Origin: Luteitalea pratensis | GTDB taxonomy: Bacteria; Acidobacteriota; Vicinamibacteria; Vicinamibacterales; Vicinamibacteraceae | Reading direction: 5' to 3' | Assembly: GCF_001618865.1 (NCBI RefSeq) | Contig: NZ_CP015136.1 | Coordinates: 5,925,001-5,989,000, forward strand | DNA: 64,000 nucleotides | Shown here: positions 50,601 through 57,471 of the stretch, piece after piece | Numbering within the stretch: position 1 is the stretch's first letter | Layout of the letters: each line of letters opens with the position of its first letter | Program-made: the position numbers and the translations under genes | The notes under the pieces: generated by a model | The model's database searches: none | Seen by the model: only the letters and a program-made list of their open reading frames with translations | What the model was told of the DNA's origin: nothing

Positions 50601-51378
50601 CGGCGCCCCGAAGGCTGTTGGTCCCGCTCTTGGTGATGAGCGAGACCTGCGGGCCGGACGAACGACCGCCATCGGCGCCGTACGAACTCGTGGTCACCCG
50701 GAACTCCTGCACGGAGTCGAGCGTGAGGCGCAGCACCGAGGTGAACGCGCTCTGGTTCTGGCCGTCGTTGACGTCGATGCCATCCAGCGTCACGTTGCTC
50801 TGGTCGGCGCGTGCGCCGCTCACCGAGCCGTACCGCGGGTCCATCGTGGTCTCCGGGTTGTTGCGCGGGATGTAGACCACGCCCGCCTGCAGGGAGAGCA
50901 ACCCGACCGGGTTGCGCGCCTCGAGAGGCAGGCCCATGATCTGGGATTCCTTGATCACGTTGCCGAGGCTTGCGTCGGTGGTGTTGATGGCCGGTGCTTC
51001 GGCGAGCACCTGCACGCTCTCTTCTATCCCGCCCACCGCCAGCGCGACGTCGACGCGGGACGAAGTGTCCGTGCTCAACTGGATCTTTTCGATGATGCTG
51101 GTCTTGAAGCCGGTCAACTCGGCCTTCAATGTGTAGACGCCCGGAGGCAGGGCGATGAACTGGTAGCCGCCATTGCCGCCCGTGACCGCTTCACGCGACA
51201 AGCCCGTCGCCGCGCTCGTGATCGTGACCGTTGCACCGGGGACCGCGCTCTTCTGAGCGTCGGTGACCGTTCCCGACAATGACGCGGTGCCGGTCTGGGC
51301 CGACACGGCATGCGGCATCGTCAACAACGCCGCCGCCGCCAGCAAGCTCGACGCGAGCCCGGAGAGAGAAAGCCTCAC
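47608..51378 (-). CDS. TonB-dependent receptor with carboxypeptidase-regulatory-like domain (Oar-type)
   Basis: A 1256-residue outer-membrane receptor. Signal peptide about 1-27 (ending AVSAQ), then a CarboxypepD-regulatory-like beta-sandwich (about 30-115: ASLSGTVTDAQKSAVPGATVTI, GGYQFIALPPGVYTL), a plug domain (about 120-245: LDGIDVNDGQNQSAF, VSLITKSGTNSLRG) and a large barrel ending in the outer-membrane insertion signal LNLRYEF. Several cysteines sit in extracellular loops. Such receptors are greatly expanded in Acidobacteriota and take up oligosaccharides, peptides or metal complexes; the ligand is unknown. No paired substrate gene is adjacent. Confidence 0.94.
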   Translation of the reverse strand: MRLSLSGLASSLLAAAALLTMPHAVSAQTGTASLSGTVTDAQKSAVPGATVTITSAATGLSREAVTGGNGGYQFIALPPGVYTLKAELTGFKTSIIEKIQLSTDTSSRVDVALAVGGIEESVQVLAEAPAINTTDASLGNVIKESQIMGLPLEARNPVGLLSLQAGVVYIPRNNPETTMDPRYGSVSGARADQSNVTLDGIDVNDGQNQSAFTSVLRLTLDSVQEFRVTTSSYGADGGRSSGPQVSLITKSGTNSLRGAGYYANRDTRFSSNEYFNKLSQLKAGGESESPLLNKNIYGGSVGGPILRDRLFYFANFEALREKRESVVERSVPSAAMRDGVLTYLCAVAAACPGGAVQGFTSTHTIPAGRYGMNPAEFKRVDPTGIGASTLAAEYWKQFPLPNYDGTDAFNIMGYRFTSLVENEFNTGIARGDYRITNAQSLFARFNSQDDALIGTQQYPGLAPNTARQVKNWGFASGHDWVLGSNMVNTLRVGYTKIDDATTGLQTQSATTFRFLDNYEALSSTNGRQLGTWNVTNDFSWIKGNHTVKVGTNLRFLRNDTFTNANSFYSGLANGSWAAGAGRRYMPGGTCPAPADCSGLPAVDSGSFAAYADPFMDMLGAITQTTARYNYTIDGGIISEGTALPRLYVANEYEFYVQDQWRIGDNFTLTGGLRYSMFPPVYEGRGQQVVPNLNMADWVATRAANMQLGIPSSADATISFIPAGPVNDGPDWYQYDKNNFAPRASFAWSLNPKTTVRGGYFLVYDRIGSGLATQFNTAGSFGLASVLSSPVNTNNETNPAIRYQGVNVIPATYPGAPPASFPATPPQFSGTITSAIDQNLRTPYSHAYNLTFSRDLGRNYAVDVAYVGRQGRNLLIRRDAAMPANFVEQKSGMDYFTAASLLITEANRVGATNVAPIPYWENLFPTAATGGMTATQVMAGLFMDNDPDWMTALWYADQNCDPACPSTGDFSFFNQQYDSLAVQSSMARSGYNSMQLALRRRLADGYQFDFNYTYAVAKDHGSSVERGSSFGNNTGSGGYSGFLINSWDPDQQYSYADFDVRHQINVNGLYELPFGQGKKWATNANGFTNALIGDWSIAGIYRWTSGFPFNVQNCRSCWATNWNLQGNAVLVDPNKLPETATTRNAVGGQPSAWADTTAAIAAFQRATPGESGERNIFRGDGYFGIDASIGKAFRMPFGHRLMFRWDVFNLTNTVRFDTATVDMIPDRAATFGRYNGTLAGCDGAANRCMQLNLRYEF

Positions 51379-51540
51379 GATCCACCTCCTGCAAGCAGAA
51401 CCGCAAAGACCTCGTCGTGCACGTCAGTAGGCGACGCGAACGCGAGGAATGAAAGTCGACCGGACCTGCGGCGGGAGCCGCTCCAGGTCGACGGGACCGC
51501 CTTCACAGCGAAGGTCGGCACCTCAACTGGATTGTCCGTC

Positions 51541-51569
51541 AGGATGCGTGCGCGGCAAGCGAAAGTCAA
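51541..51569 (-). promoter_or_regulatory. Candidate promoter of the TonB receptor gene
   Basis: On the minus strand TTGACT (51569-51564) and CATCCT (51546-51541) are 17 bp apart, about 160 bp ahead of the receptor start. The -10 match is weak. In the 333-bp gap between the receptor and the next gene I see no coding sequence; a short GTAG...CTAC hairpin (about 51659-51673) is the only other structure. Confidence 0.35.
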
Positions 51570-51711
51570 GGCAGCCACGACGCCAAATGGACGCTTTGTT
51601 AGCCAAAGTTGATGCATTTCATGACCAGCTGATCGCGAAATCCGCTAACTGCGGCCGCGTAGAGGCGGCTACAACGGTCAGCACTATCGAAGTAGAGTGT
51701 CGGACTTTCGC

Positions 51712-52242
51712 CTAGCCTGCGCGCCAGAGGAGGAACAGGCTGATCAGCAGGAGACCGAGTGGCGCTCGGTACTCCTTGTTGCGGATGGCGCGTTCCAGGC
51801 TGAAGCGACGCGTGCCCGCCGGCAAGGCGCCACCGGCGTAGCGGTCGTAGGCATCGCCGAAGCTGGCGCGCAGGTATGCCTCCTCCGTGCGAATGGCCAG
51901 CCAGAGGGTGACGCCGAGGTAGGCGGCGATCAGCAGTCCGACCGCCCAGTGGTTGGCGGCCAGTGCGAGCCCCAGGCCCATCAGCGACGAGCCCAGGTAC
52001 AGGGGGTGGCGCGTGAACCGGTAGGGCCCGGAAGATGTGACCTCGCGACTCTTCTCCAGGTGGCCTGCCGCCCAGATCCGCAGCGCCTGCCCCAGCAACG
52101 CGATCGACAAGCCAAGTTCGAGGCTGCGCGGCGTCGGTCGGGCCAGCCATAGCACCAATGCCGCCGAGGCGAACCCGAGCGGTACGCGCCAGCGGGCCAG
52201 GCCGGCGCGCGGCGACGGGGTGGCGGGCGCGGTGTCGGTCAT
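51712..52242 (-). CDS. Isoprenylcysteine carboxyl methyltransferase-family membrane protein
   Basis: A 176-residue membrane methyltransferase of the ICMT/PEMT superfamily with helices near 20-35, 40-57 and 88-115 and a last one at 158-173. The SAM-binding signature is SSGPYRFTRHPLYLGSSLMGLG near residue 70 (RHPxY) with EEAYLRASFGDAYDRY as the second half. The substrate is unknown; membrane lipids or lipid-linked glycans are possible. The ATG overlaps the waaC stop as ATGA, which ties it to lipopolysaccharide synthesis. Confidence 0.88.
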   Translation of the reverse strand: MTDTAPATPSPRAGLARWRVPLGFASAALVLWLARPTPRSLELGLSIALLGQALRIWAAGHLEKSREVTSSGPYRFTRHPLYLGSSLMGLGLALAANHWAVGLLIAAYLGVTLWLAIRTEEAYLRASFGDAYDRYAGGALPAGTRRFSLERAIRNKEYRAPLGLLLISLFLLWRAG

Positions 52243-53267
52243 GCCGCCCCCAGGCGCGAGATCACGGCAGCCGTGACGGCGTCGGCCGTCACCTGCTCGA
52301 GGCACCATGTGCGCGCGGTGCACTGGCGTTTGAAAACGCAAGCGCACGACCCGTGGCTCGACACGACCGTGTCGCGCGGGTCCCAGGGACCGTTGCGCCC
52401 GGGCGGGGTCGGGCCGTACAAGCCGACGACCGGCGTGCCGACGGCAGCGGCAAGGTGCAGCGGCCCCGTGTCGCCGGACACCAGCACGCTGGACGCCTGC
52501 GCCAGGGCGAGCATCTCTACCATCGTCGTCTGCGGCGCCATGCGTGCGGCATCTCCTGACGCCCGCGCCACCGCCGCCGCCAGGGTCGCCTCGTCGGGGC
52601 CCCAGAGGACCGCGGTGCGCAGCCCCAGGCGCTCCCGAAGCTGGCGCGCCACCTCTCCGAAGCGCTCCGGGGGCCAGCGCTTGTTCGGCCATGCCGCGCC
52701 GGGATTGAGCAGCGCGAACGGCCCATCGCGGCCGACCCCGAGAATCTCGCGCGTGCACGACACCACGGGCGTCTCCGGGATGCGCAGCGGGAAGCGTCGC
52801 GCCCGCGTGTCCGCCCCGAGCAACGTGAGCAGCGACAGGTTCTTGTCGATCACGTGTCCGCCGCCGTCACCACCGCTCTCGGTGTAGGCGAGCGCCGCCG
52901 CCGACTCACGCAGGAGCGGACGCGAGAATCCGATCACGCGCCGCGCGCCGCTGAAGCGCGCGACCGCCGCCGATTTGATCAGGCCTTGCAGATCGAGGCA
53001 GACATCGTACCGGTCGCGCCGGACATCACGGATCGCGTGCGCCCCGCTCCGGCGTTCCAGCGGATACACGTGATCCAGGCCCTCGACCAGGTGCAGCAGC
53101 GGCGCAAACCGCGGGTGCACGATCCACCCGATGCGAGCGCCGGGATGGGCCTCGCGGAGGGCCGCCACCACCGGAATCGCATGCACGACGTCACCGAGGG
53201 CGCCGAGTCGCACGATCAGGAACGACCCGGCCGGTGCGGGAGGGTCGGCACCAGGCTCGTGGCTCAC
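52239..53267 (-). CDS. waaC: Lipopolysaccharide heptosyltransferase I (WaaC/RfaC)
   Basis: A 342-residue GT9 enzyme that adds the first L-glycero-D-manno-heptose to Kdo2-lipid A at the inner face of the membrane. It opens with FLIVRLGALGDVVHAIPVV, contains CLDLQGLIKSA, NPGAAWPNKRWPPERFGE (donor phosphate site) and SGDTGPLHLAAAVGTPVVGLYGP near residue 265. The split between waaC and the waaF at 57472 follows motif style (GALGDVVH versus NWLGDLVLA). It is coupled to rfaE2 by GTGA. Confidence 0.92.
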   Translation of the reverse strand: MSHEPGADPPAPAGSFLIVRLGALGDVVHAIPVVAALREAHPGARIGWIVHPRFAPLLHLVEGLDHVYPLERRSGAHAIRDVRRDRYDVCLDLQGLIKSAAVARFSGARRVIGFSRPLLRESAAALAYTESGGDGGGHVIDKNLSLLTLLGADTRARRFPLRIPETPVVSCTREILGVGRDGPFALLNPGAAWPNKRWPPERFGEVARQLRERLGLRTAVLWGPDEATLAAAVARASGDAARMAPQTTMVEMLALAQASSVLVSGDTGPLHLAAAVGTPVVGLYGPTPPGRNGPWDPRDTVVSSHGSCACVFKRQCTARTWCLEQVTADAVTAAVISRLGAA

Positions 53268-53746
53268 GGCTCGGGACTCGTGCCGCGGTCCGCAATCGCC
53301 GCAACGATGTCGCGCGTCGAGTGGTCCTTCGGATCGCCGACGATGGCAGTACGGCCGCCGTAGGCCTGGACGATCGCACGTTCGGGCACGGTCTCGATCC
53401 TGTAATCGGTGCCCTTGCAGTGGACGTCCGGCCGAAGCGCCTCGAGCAGCGGCCCGACGGTGAGATCGCCGAAGAGCGTGACGTAGTCCACGCCGCGCAA
53501 GGCGTCGACCAGTTCGGCACGTTCACGCTCGCCGACGATCGGCCGATCTGCGCCCTTCAGCTTTCGCACCGCCGCGTCGTCATTGACGGCGACCACCAGG
53601 ATGTCGGCTTGCTGCGCGGCACCCTGCAGGTAGCGCAGGTGTCCGACGTGCAGCAGGTCGAACACGCCGTTGGCGAGCGCAATCGTGTGGCCCTGCCGGC
53701 GGTGATCGGCAGCGGCAGCCAGCAACACTTCGAGGGCCACGATCAC
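53264..53746 (-). CDS. rfaE2: D-beta-D-heptose 1-phosphate adenylyltransferase (RfaE2/HldE C-domain)
   Basis: A 160-residue nucleotidyltransferase that makes ADP-heptose from heptose 1-phosphate. FANGVFDLLHVGHLRYL-like ALANGVFDLLHVGHLRYLQG carries the HxGH ATP motif near residue 30; VAVNDDAAVRKLKG and CKGTDY are family typical, and a late STRDIV matches the usual STT/ST-I ending. In E. coli this is the C-terminal half of HldE; here it is a separate gene, coupled to rfaE1 through GTGA. The GTG at 53746 is the only suitable start. Confidence 0.93.
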   Translation of the reverse strand: MIVALEVLLAAAADHRRQGHTIALANGVFDLLHVGHLRYLQGAAQQADILVVAVNDDAAVRKLKGADRPIVGERERAELVDALRGVDYVTLFGDLTVGPLLEALRPDVHCKGTDYRIETVPERAIVQAYGGRTAIVGDPKDHSTRDIVAAIADRGTSPEP

Positions 53747-54750
53747 CGGTCCGCCTCGATGGCGAGGCGCAGTTCGGCGCGTGACACCGTGGCGGTGCCA
53801 CGCTTCATGACCACGAGGCCACCCGCGTAGTTGGCCAGGTGCGCCGCATCCTCGAACGAGGCGCCCGAGGCGAGCGCCTGCGTCACGGTGGCGATGACGG
53901 TGTCGCCCGCGCCCGTCACGTCGGCAATCTCGTCGGAGCCGACAATCGGGATGTGCACGGTCGGCCGATCGGCCTCGAACAAGGCCATGCCGCGGCTGCC
54001 GCGCGTGACGAGCACCGCCGCCATCCTGGTCTGCTGGAGGACGGTCCGTCCGGCACGTTCGAGCACCCTGCGGTCGTCCCCGATGCGCACGCCGAGCATC
54101 GCTTCGACCTCGGATTCGTTGGGCGTCGACGCCGTCAGGCCCTGGTAGCGGCCCAGGTCGTAGCGCGAATCGACGAGGATCGGGATCTGCCGGCCCTTGC
54201 GAAGGCGAAGCGTCCGCTTCACGTGTCGTACCAGCGCGGGCGTGACGACTCCCCCACCGTAGTCGGAGATCAGCACCGCGTCGCAAGACGCGAGGGCGAC
54301 GTCGAGACGACGTCCCCAGGCCTCGTGCACCGTCCGCGGCGCCACCAGTTCGCCCTTCCGGTCGATGCGCACCACCTGCTGCTTGGCCGAGTGGATGCCC
54401 CCGGCAAGCACACGCGTCTTGGTCGTGGTGACGTGACCGCGCACGCGCACGACGCCACGCGCGTCGACTCCAGCCGCTGCGAGCGCCTCGACGAGCCGTG
54501 CCCCCTGGGCGTCGCGCCCGACACAACCGAACAGGCTGGTGCGGCCACCGAGCGCAGCGACGTTGTTGGCGGCATTGCCGGCACCGCCAGGCACGATCAA
54601 CGTGGTGTCGTACTCGAGGATCAGGACGGGCGCCTCTCGCGAGACTCGTGCGACGCGTCCGTAGAGGAACTCGTCGGCGGCGATGTCGCCGACGACCACC
54701 GTGCGGCGGCCCGCCAGGGCATCGAGTGCGTCGATCAGCCGTTCGCGCAT
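53743..54750 (-). CDS. rfaE1: D-glycero-beta-D-manno-heptose-7-phosphate kinase (RfaE1/HldE N-domain)
   Basis: A 335-residue ribokinase/PfkB-family kinase that phosphorylates heptose 7-phosphate to the 1,7-bisphosphate. VVVGDIAADEFLYGRVARVSREAPV, GGAGNAANNVAALGG, SDYGGGVVTP, TPNESEVEAMLG and DVTGAGDTVIATVT (catalytic GAGD) are all in place. The in-frame ATG at 54750 was chosen because it starts the domain; a longer start would overlap a gmhB remnant. The next enzyme of the pathway, GmhB, is truncated directly upstream. Confidence 0.94.
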   Translation of the reverse strand: MRERLIDALDALAGRRTVVVGDIAADEFLYGRVARVSREAPVLILEYDTTLIVPGGAGNAANNVAALGGRTSLFGCVGRDAQGARLVEALAAAGVDARGVVRVRGHVTTTKTRVLAGGIHSAKQQVVRIDRKGELVAPRTVHEAWGRRLDVALASCDAVLISDYGGGVVTPALVRHVKRTLRLRKGRQIPILVDSRYDLGRYQGLTASTPNESEVEAMLGVRIGDDRRVLERAGRTVLQQTRMAAVLVTRGSRGMALFEADRPTVHIPIVGSDEIADVTGAGDTVIATVTQALASGASFEDAAHLANYAGGLVVMKRGTATVSRAELRLAIEADR

Positions 54751-54752
54751 GC

Positions 54753-54881
54753 TTACCGGCCCTGCCGGAGGAACCAGCCCGTGGCCGGGCACGTCACGCG
54801 GTCGAGGCTGTCGGGATATACGGCCTCCTCGATGAGGGTGCCGTCGCGGTCCATGAACACCGCGGGCGCGGGTGCAGACAT
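54753..54881 (-). pseudogene. gmhB: Truncated gmhB (heptose bisphosphate phosphatase) remnant
   Basis: A 42-codon open frame whose start matches HAD-family GmhB: VFMDRDGTLIEEAVYPDSL contains the catalytic DxD and the early conserved loop. Full-length GmhB has about 180 residues; here the frame stops at once, 2 bp before rfaE1. The rest of the enzyme is missing, which points to an internal or 3' deletion. Another phosphatase elsewhere in the genome would have to replace it. The position between waaF and rfaE1 is the usual place for gmhB. Alternatively it is an unrelated HAD fragment. Confidence 0.65.
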
Positions 54882-54897
54882 CACGGGGGAATGGTAC

Positions 54898-55013
54898 CGG
54901 GAAATGCGGAAATGCCTAATGCCGGAATGTCGAGTGCGCAAGAGGCGCGGGCCACGCGGCCCTCGACGTTCCAGCATTCCAGCCTGTCGGCATTTCCGTG
55001 TAACCTGACGCGA
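54898..55013. repeat. 7/8-bp-period arrays in inverted orientation
   Basis: Left arm 54898-54935 repeats GGAAATGC-like units; right arm 54961-54998 repeats their complement (GCATTCC, GCATTTCC), ending 20 bp before the symporter ATG. The arms can form a long imperfect stem. The array covers the divergent promoter region of the gmhB remnant and the symporter. Confidence 0.7.
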
Positions 55014-55017
55014 CTTC

Positions 55018-56460
55018 ATGGTCCTCAACTGGCTGGATTACGCGGTGATCGCCGGCTACGTGCTGGCCCTGACGGCCTTCGGCACCTACTTCGCCCGCTT
55101 CCAGCGGTCCAGCAAGGATTACTTCCTCACCGGCCACTCGGTACCGTGGTGGGCGATCTGCTTCACCATCGTCGCCACCGAGACCAGCACCATCACCTTC
55201 ATCGGGGTACCGGCGGCCGCGTACACCGGCAACATGGCGTTCCTGCAGCTGCCCCTCGGGTACGTGATCGGCCGGGTCATCGTCAGCGCGCTGTTCCTGC
55301 CGGCCTACTTCCGCGGCGACCTGATGACGTCGTACCAGCTGCTCGAATGGCGGTTCGGCCCCGCCGTGCGGTCGGCCGGCGCGGCCATCTTCCTGTTCAC
55401 GCGGTCGCTTGCAGACGGCATCCGGCTGTTCACGACAGCGCTGGTGATCGCGGTGGTGACAGGGATTCCGGTGCCGTGGACCGTGGTGCTGCTCGGCACC
55501 GCGATGATCGTCTACACGATGTACGGCGGGTCCGCGGCCGTCATCTGGACCGACGTCGTGCAGATGTTTGTCTACCTTGCCGGTGCGCTGATCATCTTCT
55601 TCGCGCTGCTCAACGCCATCGACGGGGGCTGGGGGGCGGTGGTGGCGGCCGGTAGCGCCGCAGGCAAGTTCGACGTCTTCGACTTCTCGCTCGACTTCAC
55701 GAAGATCTACACGTTCTGGGCCGGCCTGATCGGTGGCGTCGCGCTGACGCTGGCGACCCACGGCACCGACCAGTTCCTGGTCCAGCGCCTGCTCTCGGCG
55801 CCGTCGGCGCGTGATGCCGGGCGCGGCCTGATCCTGAGCGGCGTGCTCGTGCTGCTGCAGTTCGGGCTGTTCCTGGCCATCGGCGTGATGCTCTTCACCT
55901 ACTACCAGCAGGTGGCCGCGCCGGTGCTCGGGCGGCCGGACGAGATCCTGCCGCGGTTCGTGATCAACACGCTGCCGAGCGGCGTGGCGGGTTTCATCGT
56001 CGCCGCGATCGTCGCCGCCGCGCTGTCGCCGTCGATCAACGCCATGGCCGCGACGACGGTCAACGACTTCTATCTCCGCTACGTCAACGAAACGGCCGAC
56101 GAGCAGACGATCATGCGCGTGTCCTATCGGGCCACGCTCGGCTGGGGCATCGTCCAGTTGATCGTGGCGCTGGGCTGCCAGTGGATGGACCGCTCGGTGC
56201 TCGACGCCGGCCTATCGATCCTGTCGCTGACGGCCGGCCCGGTGCTCGGCGCCTTCCTCGTGGGGTTTGCCACCACCCGCGTGAGCGCCGGGGCGATGCT
56301 CGGCGGCATGGGTGTGGGTCTCGCGGCGCTGATCTACATCTGGACCGCGACGCCGGTCGCCTGGACCTGGTACGCCTTCATCGGATCGAGCGTGACCGCG
56401 CTCGCGGCACTCGCCCTGAGCCTCGTGATGCCCGCACCGCTTCGGAAAGCGCAGGCGTAG
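55018..56460 (+). CDS. Sodium:solute symporter (SSS family)
   Basis: A 480-residue transporter with about 13 membrane helices, coupling sodium influx to uptake of a sugar, amino acid or carboxylate. Family landmarks: YVLALTAFGTYFARFQRSSKDYFLTG (start), IVATETSTITFIGVPAAAY (first sodium-site region), QLLEWRFG, YTMYGGSAAVIWTDVVQMF and HGTDQFLVQRLLSAP near residue 255. The ATG lies just after an inverted heptamer array. It is the only plus-strand gene between the two lipopolysaccharide blocks and does not belong to that pathway by function. The substrate is not deducible. Confidence 0.92.
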   Translation: MVLNWLDYAVIAGYVLALTAFGTYFARFQRSSKDYFLTGHSVPWWAICFTIVATETSTITFIGVPAAAYTGNMAFLQLPLGYVIGRVIVSALFLPAYFRGDLMTSYQLLEWRFGPAVRSAGAAIFLFTRSLADGIRLFTTALVIAVVTGIPVPWTVVLLGTAMIVYTMYGGSAAVIWTDVVQMFVYLAGALIIFFALLNAIDGGWGAVVAAGSAAGKFDVFDFSLDFTKIYTFWAGLIGGVALTLATHGTDQFLVQRLLSAPSARDAGRGLILSGVLVLLQFGLFLAIGVMLFTYYQQVAAPVLGRPDEILPRFVINTLPSGVAGFIVAAIVAAALSPSINAMAATTVNDFYLRYVNETADEQTIMRVSYRATLGWGIVQLIVALGCQWMDRSVLDAGLSILSLTAGPVLGAFLVGFATTRVSAGAMLGGMGVGLAALIYIWTATPVAWTWYAFIGSSVTALAALALSLVMPAPLRKAQA

Positions 56461-56506
56461 GCCGCTGATCTGGCGGCAATCGTCTGTCCGGGGGATGTGC
56501 GGTGAC

Positions 56507-56714
56507 TGTCGACCTGAAGGTCGACAGCTACAACCACTTAATCGACAGCTACAACCGATTTCGGTCGACCGCTACAACCGATCGTAGGCGTCGACTCTCG
56601 CCAGGTCGACGCGCGGTCGACACGAACGATCGGCCGTACGCGTCGACCTTTAGCCAGGTCAACGCGCGGTCGACACGAGCGATCGGCCGTAGGCGTCGAC
56701 CTTCAGGTCGACGC
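56507..56714. repeat. Dense array of GTAG-type REP-like palindromes 3' of the transposase
   Basis: The array begins with GTCGACCT-GA-AGGTCGAC and CTAC at 56507-56530. Partial units with CTAC feet follow near 56551 and 56575. Then three direct repeats of about 52 bp start at 56584 (GTAG), 56636 (GTAC) and 56689 (GTAG), each with GCGTCGAC...AGGTCGACGC-like arms. Copies one and two share a spacer ending CACGARCGATCGGCC. The last palindrome overlaps the end of the transposase frame, whose TGA stop lies inside it. Confidence 0.88.
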
Positions 56715-57186
56715 ACGCTGTCGACGCAAGCTCCACCGCAGCGGATTGGTCTCGATGTAAACCCGCAAGGCATCGTGCTCCTCCGGCGTTCGAACGACGC
56801 GATCGAAATACCCGCGTTGCCACAGCTGTTCGCCCGATGCGAGGAGCGCCCTCGCCCGCGCCTCGTGCGTGACCCTGGCCTTGAGGTCGCGCACGAGCAT
56901 GTCGAGCGGCCGCAGGCCCGAAAGCCGCCGTGTTTCGCTGCACGAGCAGGTGGACGTGGTCCGGCATGACGACCGACGCCTCCAGGATGGAGCAGTGCCC
57001 GGCGGCGAAATCACGCGCGAAACAGTCGTGGGCGAGCCCACCCATTGGCGAGAGCGACACGCAATCGCCATCGACGACGCCAAAATACGGACGACGCCGA
57101 TAGGTACATGCCGTGATGAAGTAGGCACCTGCCCCGCGGTAGTCCCAGCCTCGCAGACGTGGCGGCATGCGCGCTGGGCAGTGCAC
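56703..57186 (-). pseudogene. REP-associated tyrosine transposase (RAYT, Y1 HUH type), frameshifted
   Basis: A single-domain Y1 transposase of the IS200/RAYT lineage. The first frame from ATG 57186 reads PRLRGWDYRGAGAYFITAC near the start and VMPDHVHLLVQ with the HUH histidines. It then loses similarity. From about 56940 another frame continues the family pattern: ETRRLSGLRPLDMLVRDLKA, GEQLWQRGYFDRVVR and RVYIETNPLRW, whose tyrosine is the candidate nucleophile. One extra base (or two missing) between the frames explains the break, so the gene is probably inactive unless the shift is an assembly error. GTAG palindromes flank both sides, as at known RAYT loci. Confidence 0.85.
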
Positions 57187-57212
57187 GCCCGATGCCAGCC
57201 GAGATCATCGAT

Positions 57213-57294
57213 CCGTCGAGCAAGCTCGACGGCTACACTTCGGTAAATTCGCTTGCTTCGTCCACCCATTCCGTCGAGCACGCCCGACGGCGAC
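57213..57294. repeat. REP-like palindromes 5' of the transposase
   Basis: An intact unit at 57213-57236 (CCGTCGAGCA-AGCTCGACGG with CTAC foot) is followed by a decayed copy at 57271-57294 (CCGTCGAGCA / CGCCCGACGG, foot CGAC). Confidence 0.85.
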
Positions 57295-57390
57295 ACATGC
57301 TTCAACAGGCAATCCTTGCACATGAACACGTCAACTGGCGTTGACGGATGTCATTCGGAGTTGACGCCTTCAACACCTCAACAAGTGAAG

Positions 57391-57408
57391 TGTGTGTGTG
57401 TGTGTGTG
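57391..57408. repeat. (TG)9 dinucleotide repeat
   Basis: Nine TG units in a row lie 64 bp beyond the waaF stop, in the gap between the transposase remnant and waaF. Such a run is rare in a GC-rich genome and can change length by slippage. No open frame depends on it as far as I can see. Confidence 0.95.
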
Positions 57409-57447
57409 TAGCCCTCGAATTGAGCCCGTGTCCGAGCCATCGGTGCT

Positions 57448-57471
57448 GTAGCCGTCGAGCTTGCTCGACGG
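57448..57471 (+). repeat. GTAG palindrome abutting the waaF stop codon
   Basis: GTAG followed by CCGTCGAGCT-TGCTCGACGG. It ends at the base before the waaF stop and may act as a terminator or mRNA-stabilising hairpin for the leftward lipopolysaccharide operon. Confidence 0.85.

Noticed and set aside
51599-51711. A minus-strand coding extension running from the methyltransferase gene toward the TonB receptor
   Set aside because: It is in a different frame from the ICMT-like protein and has no domain; the region is better read as a 5' regulatory gap.
56930-56950. Programmed frameshifting to make a full RAYT protein
   Set aside because: No slippery heptamer or following pseudoknot is apparent; a simple inactivating indel is the more economical reading.
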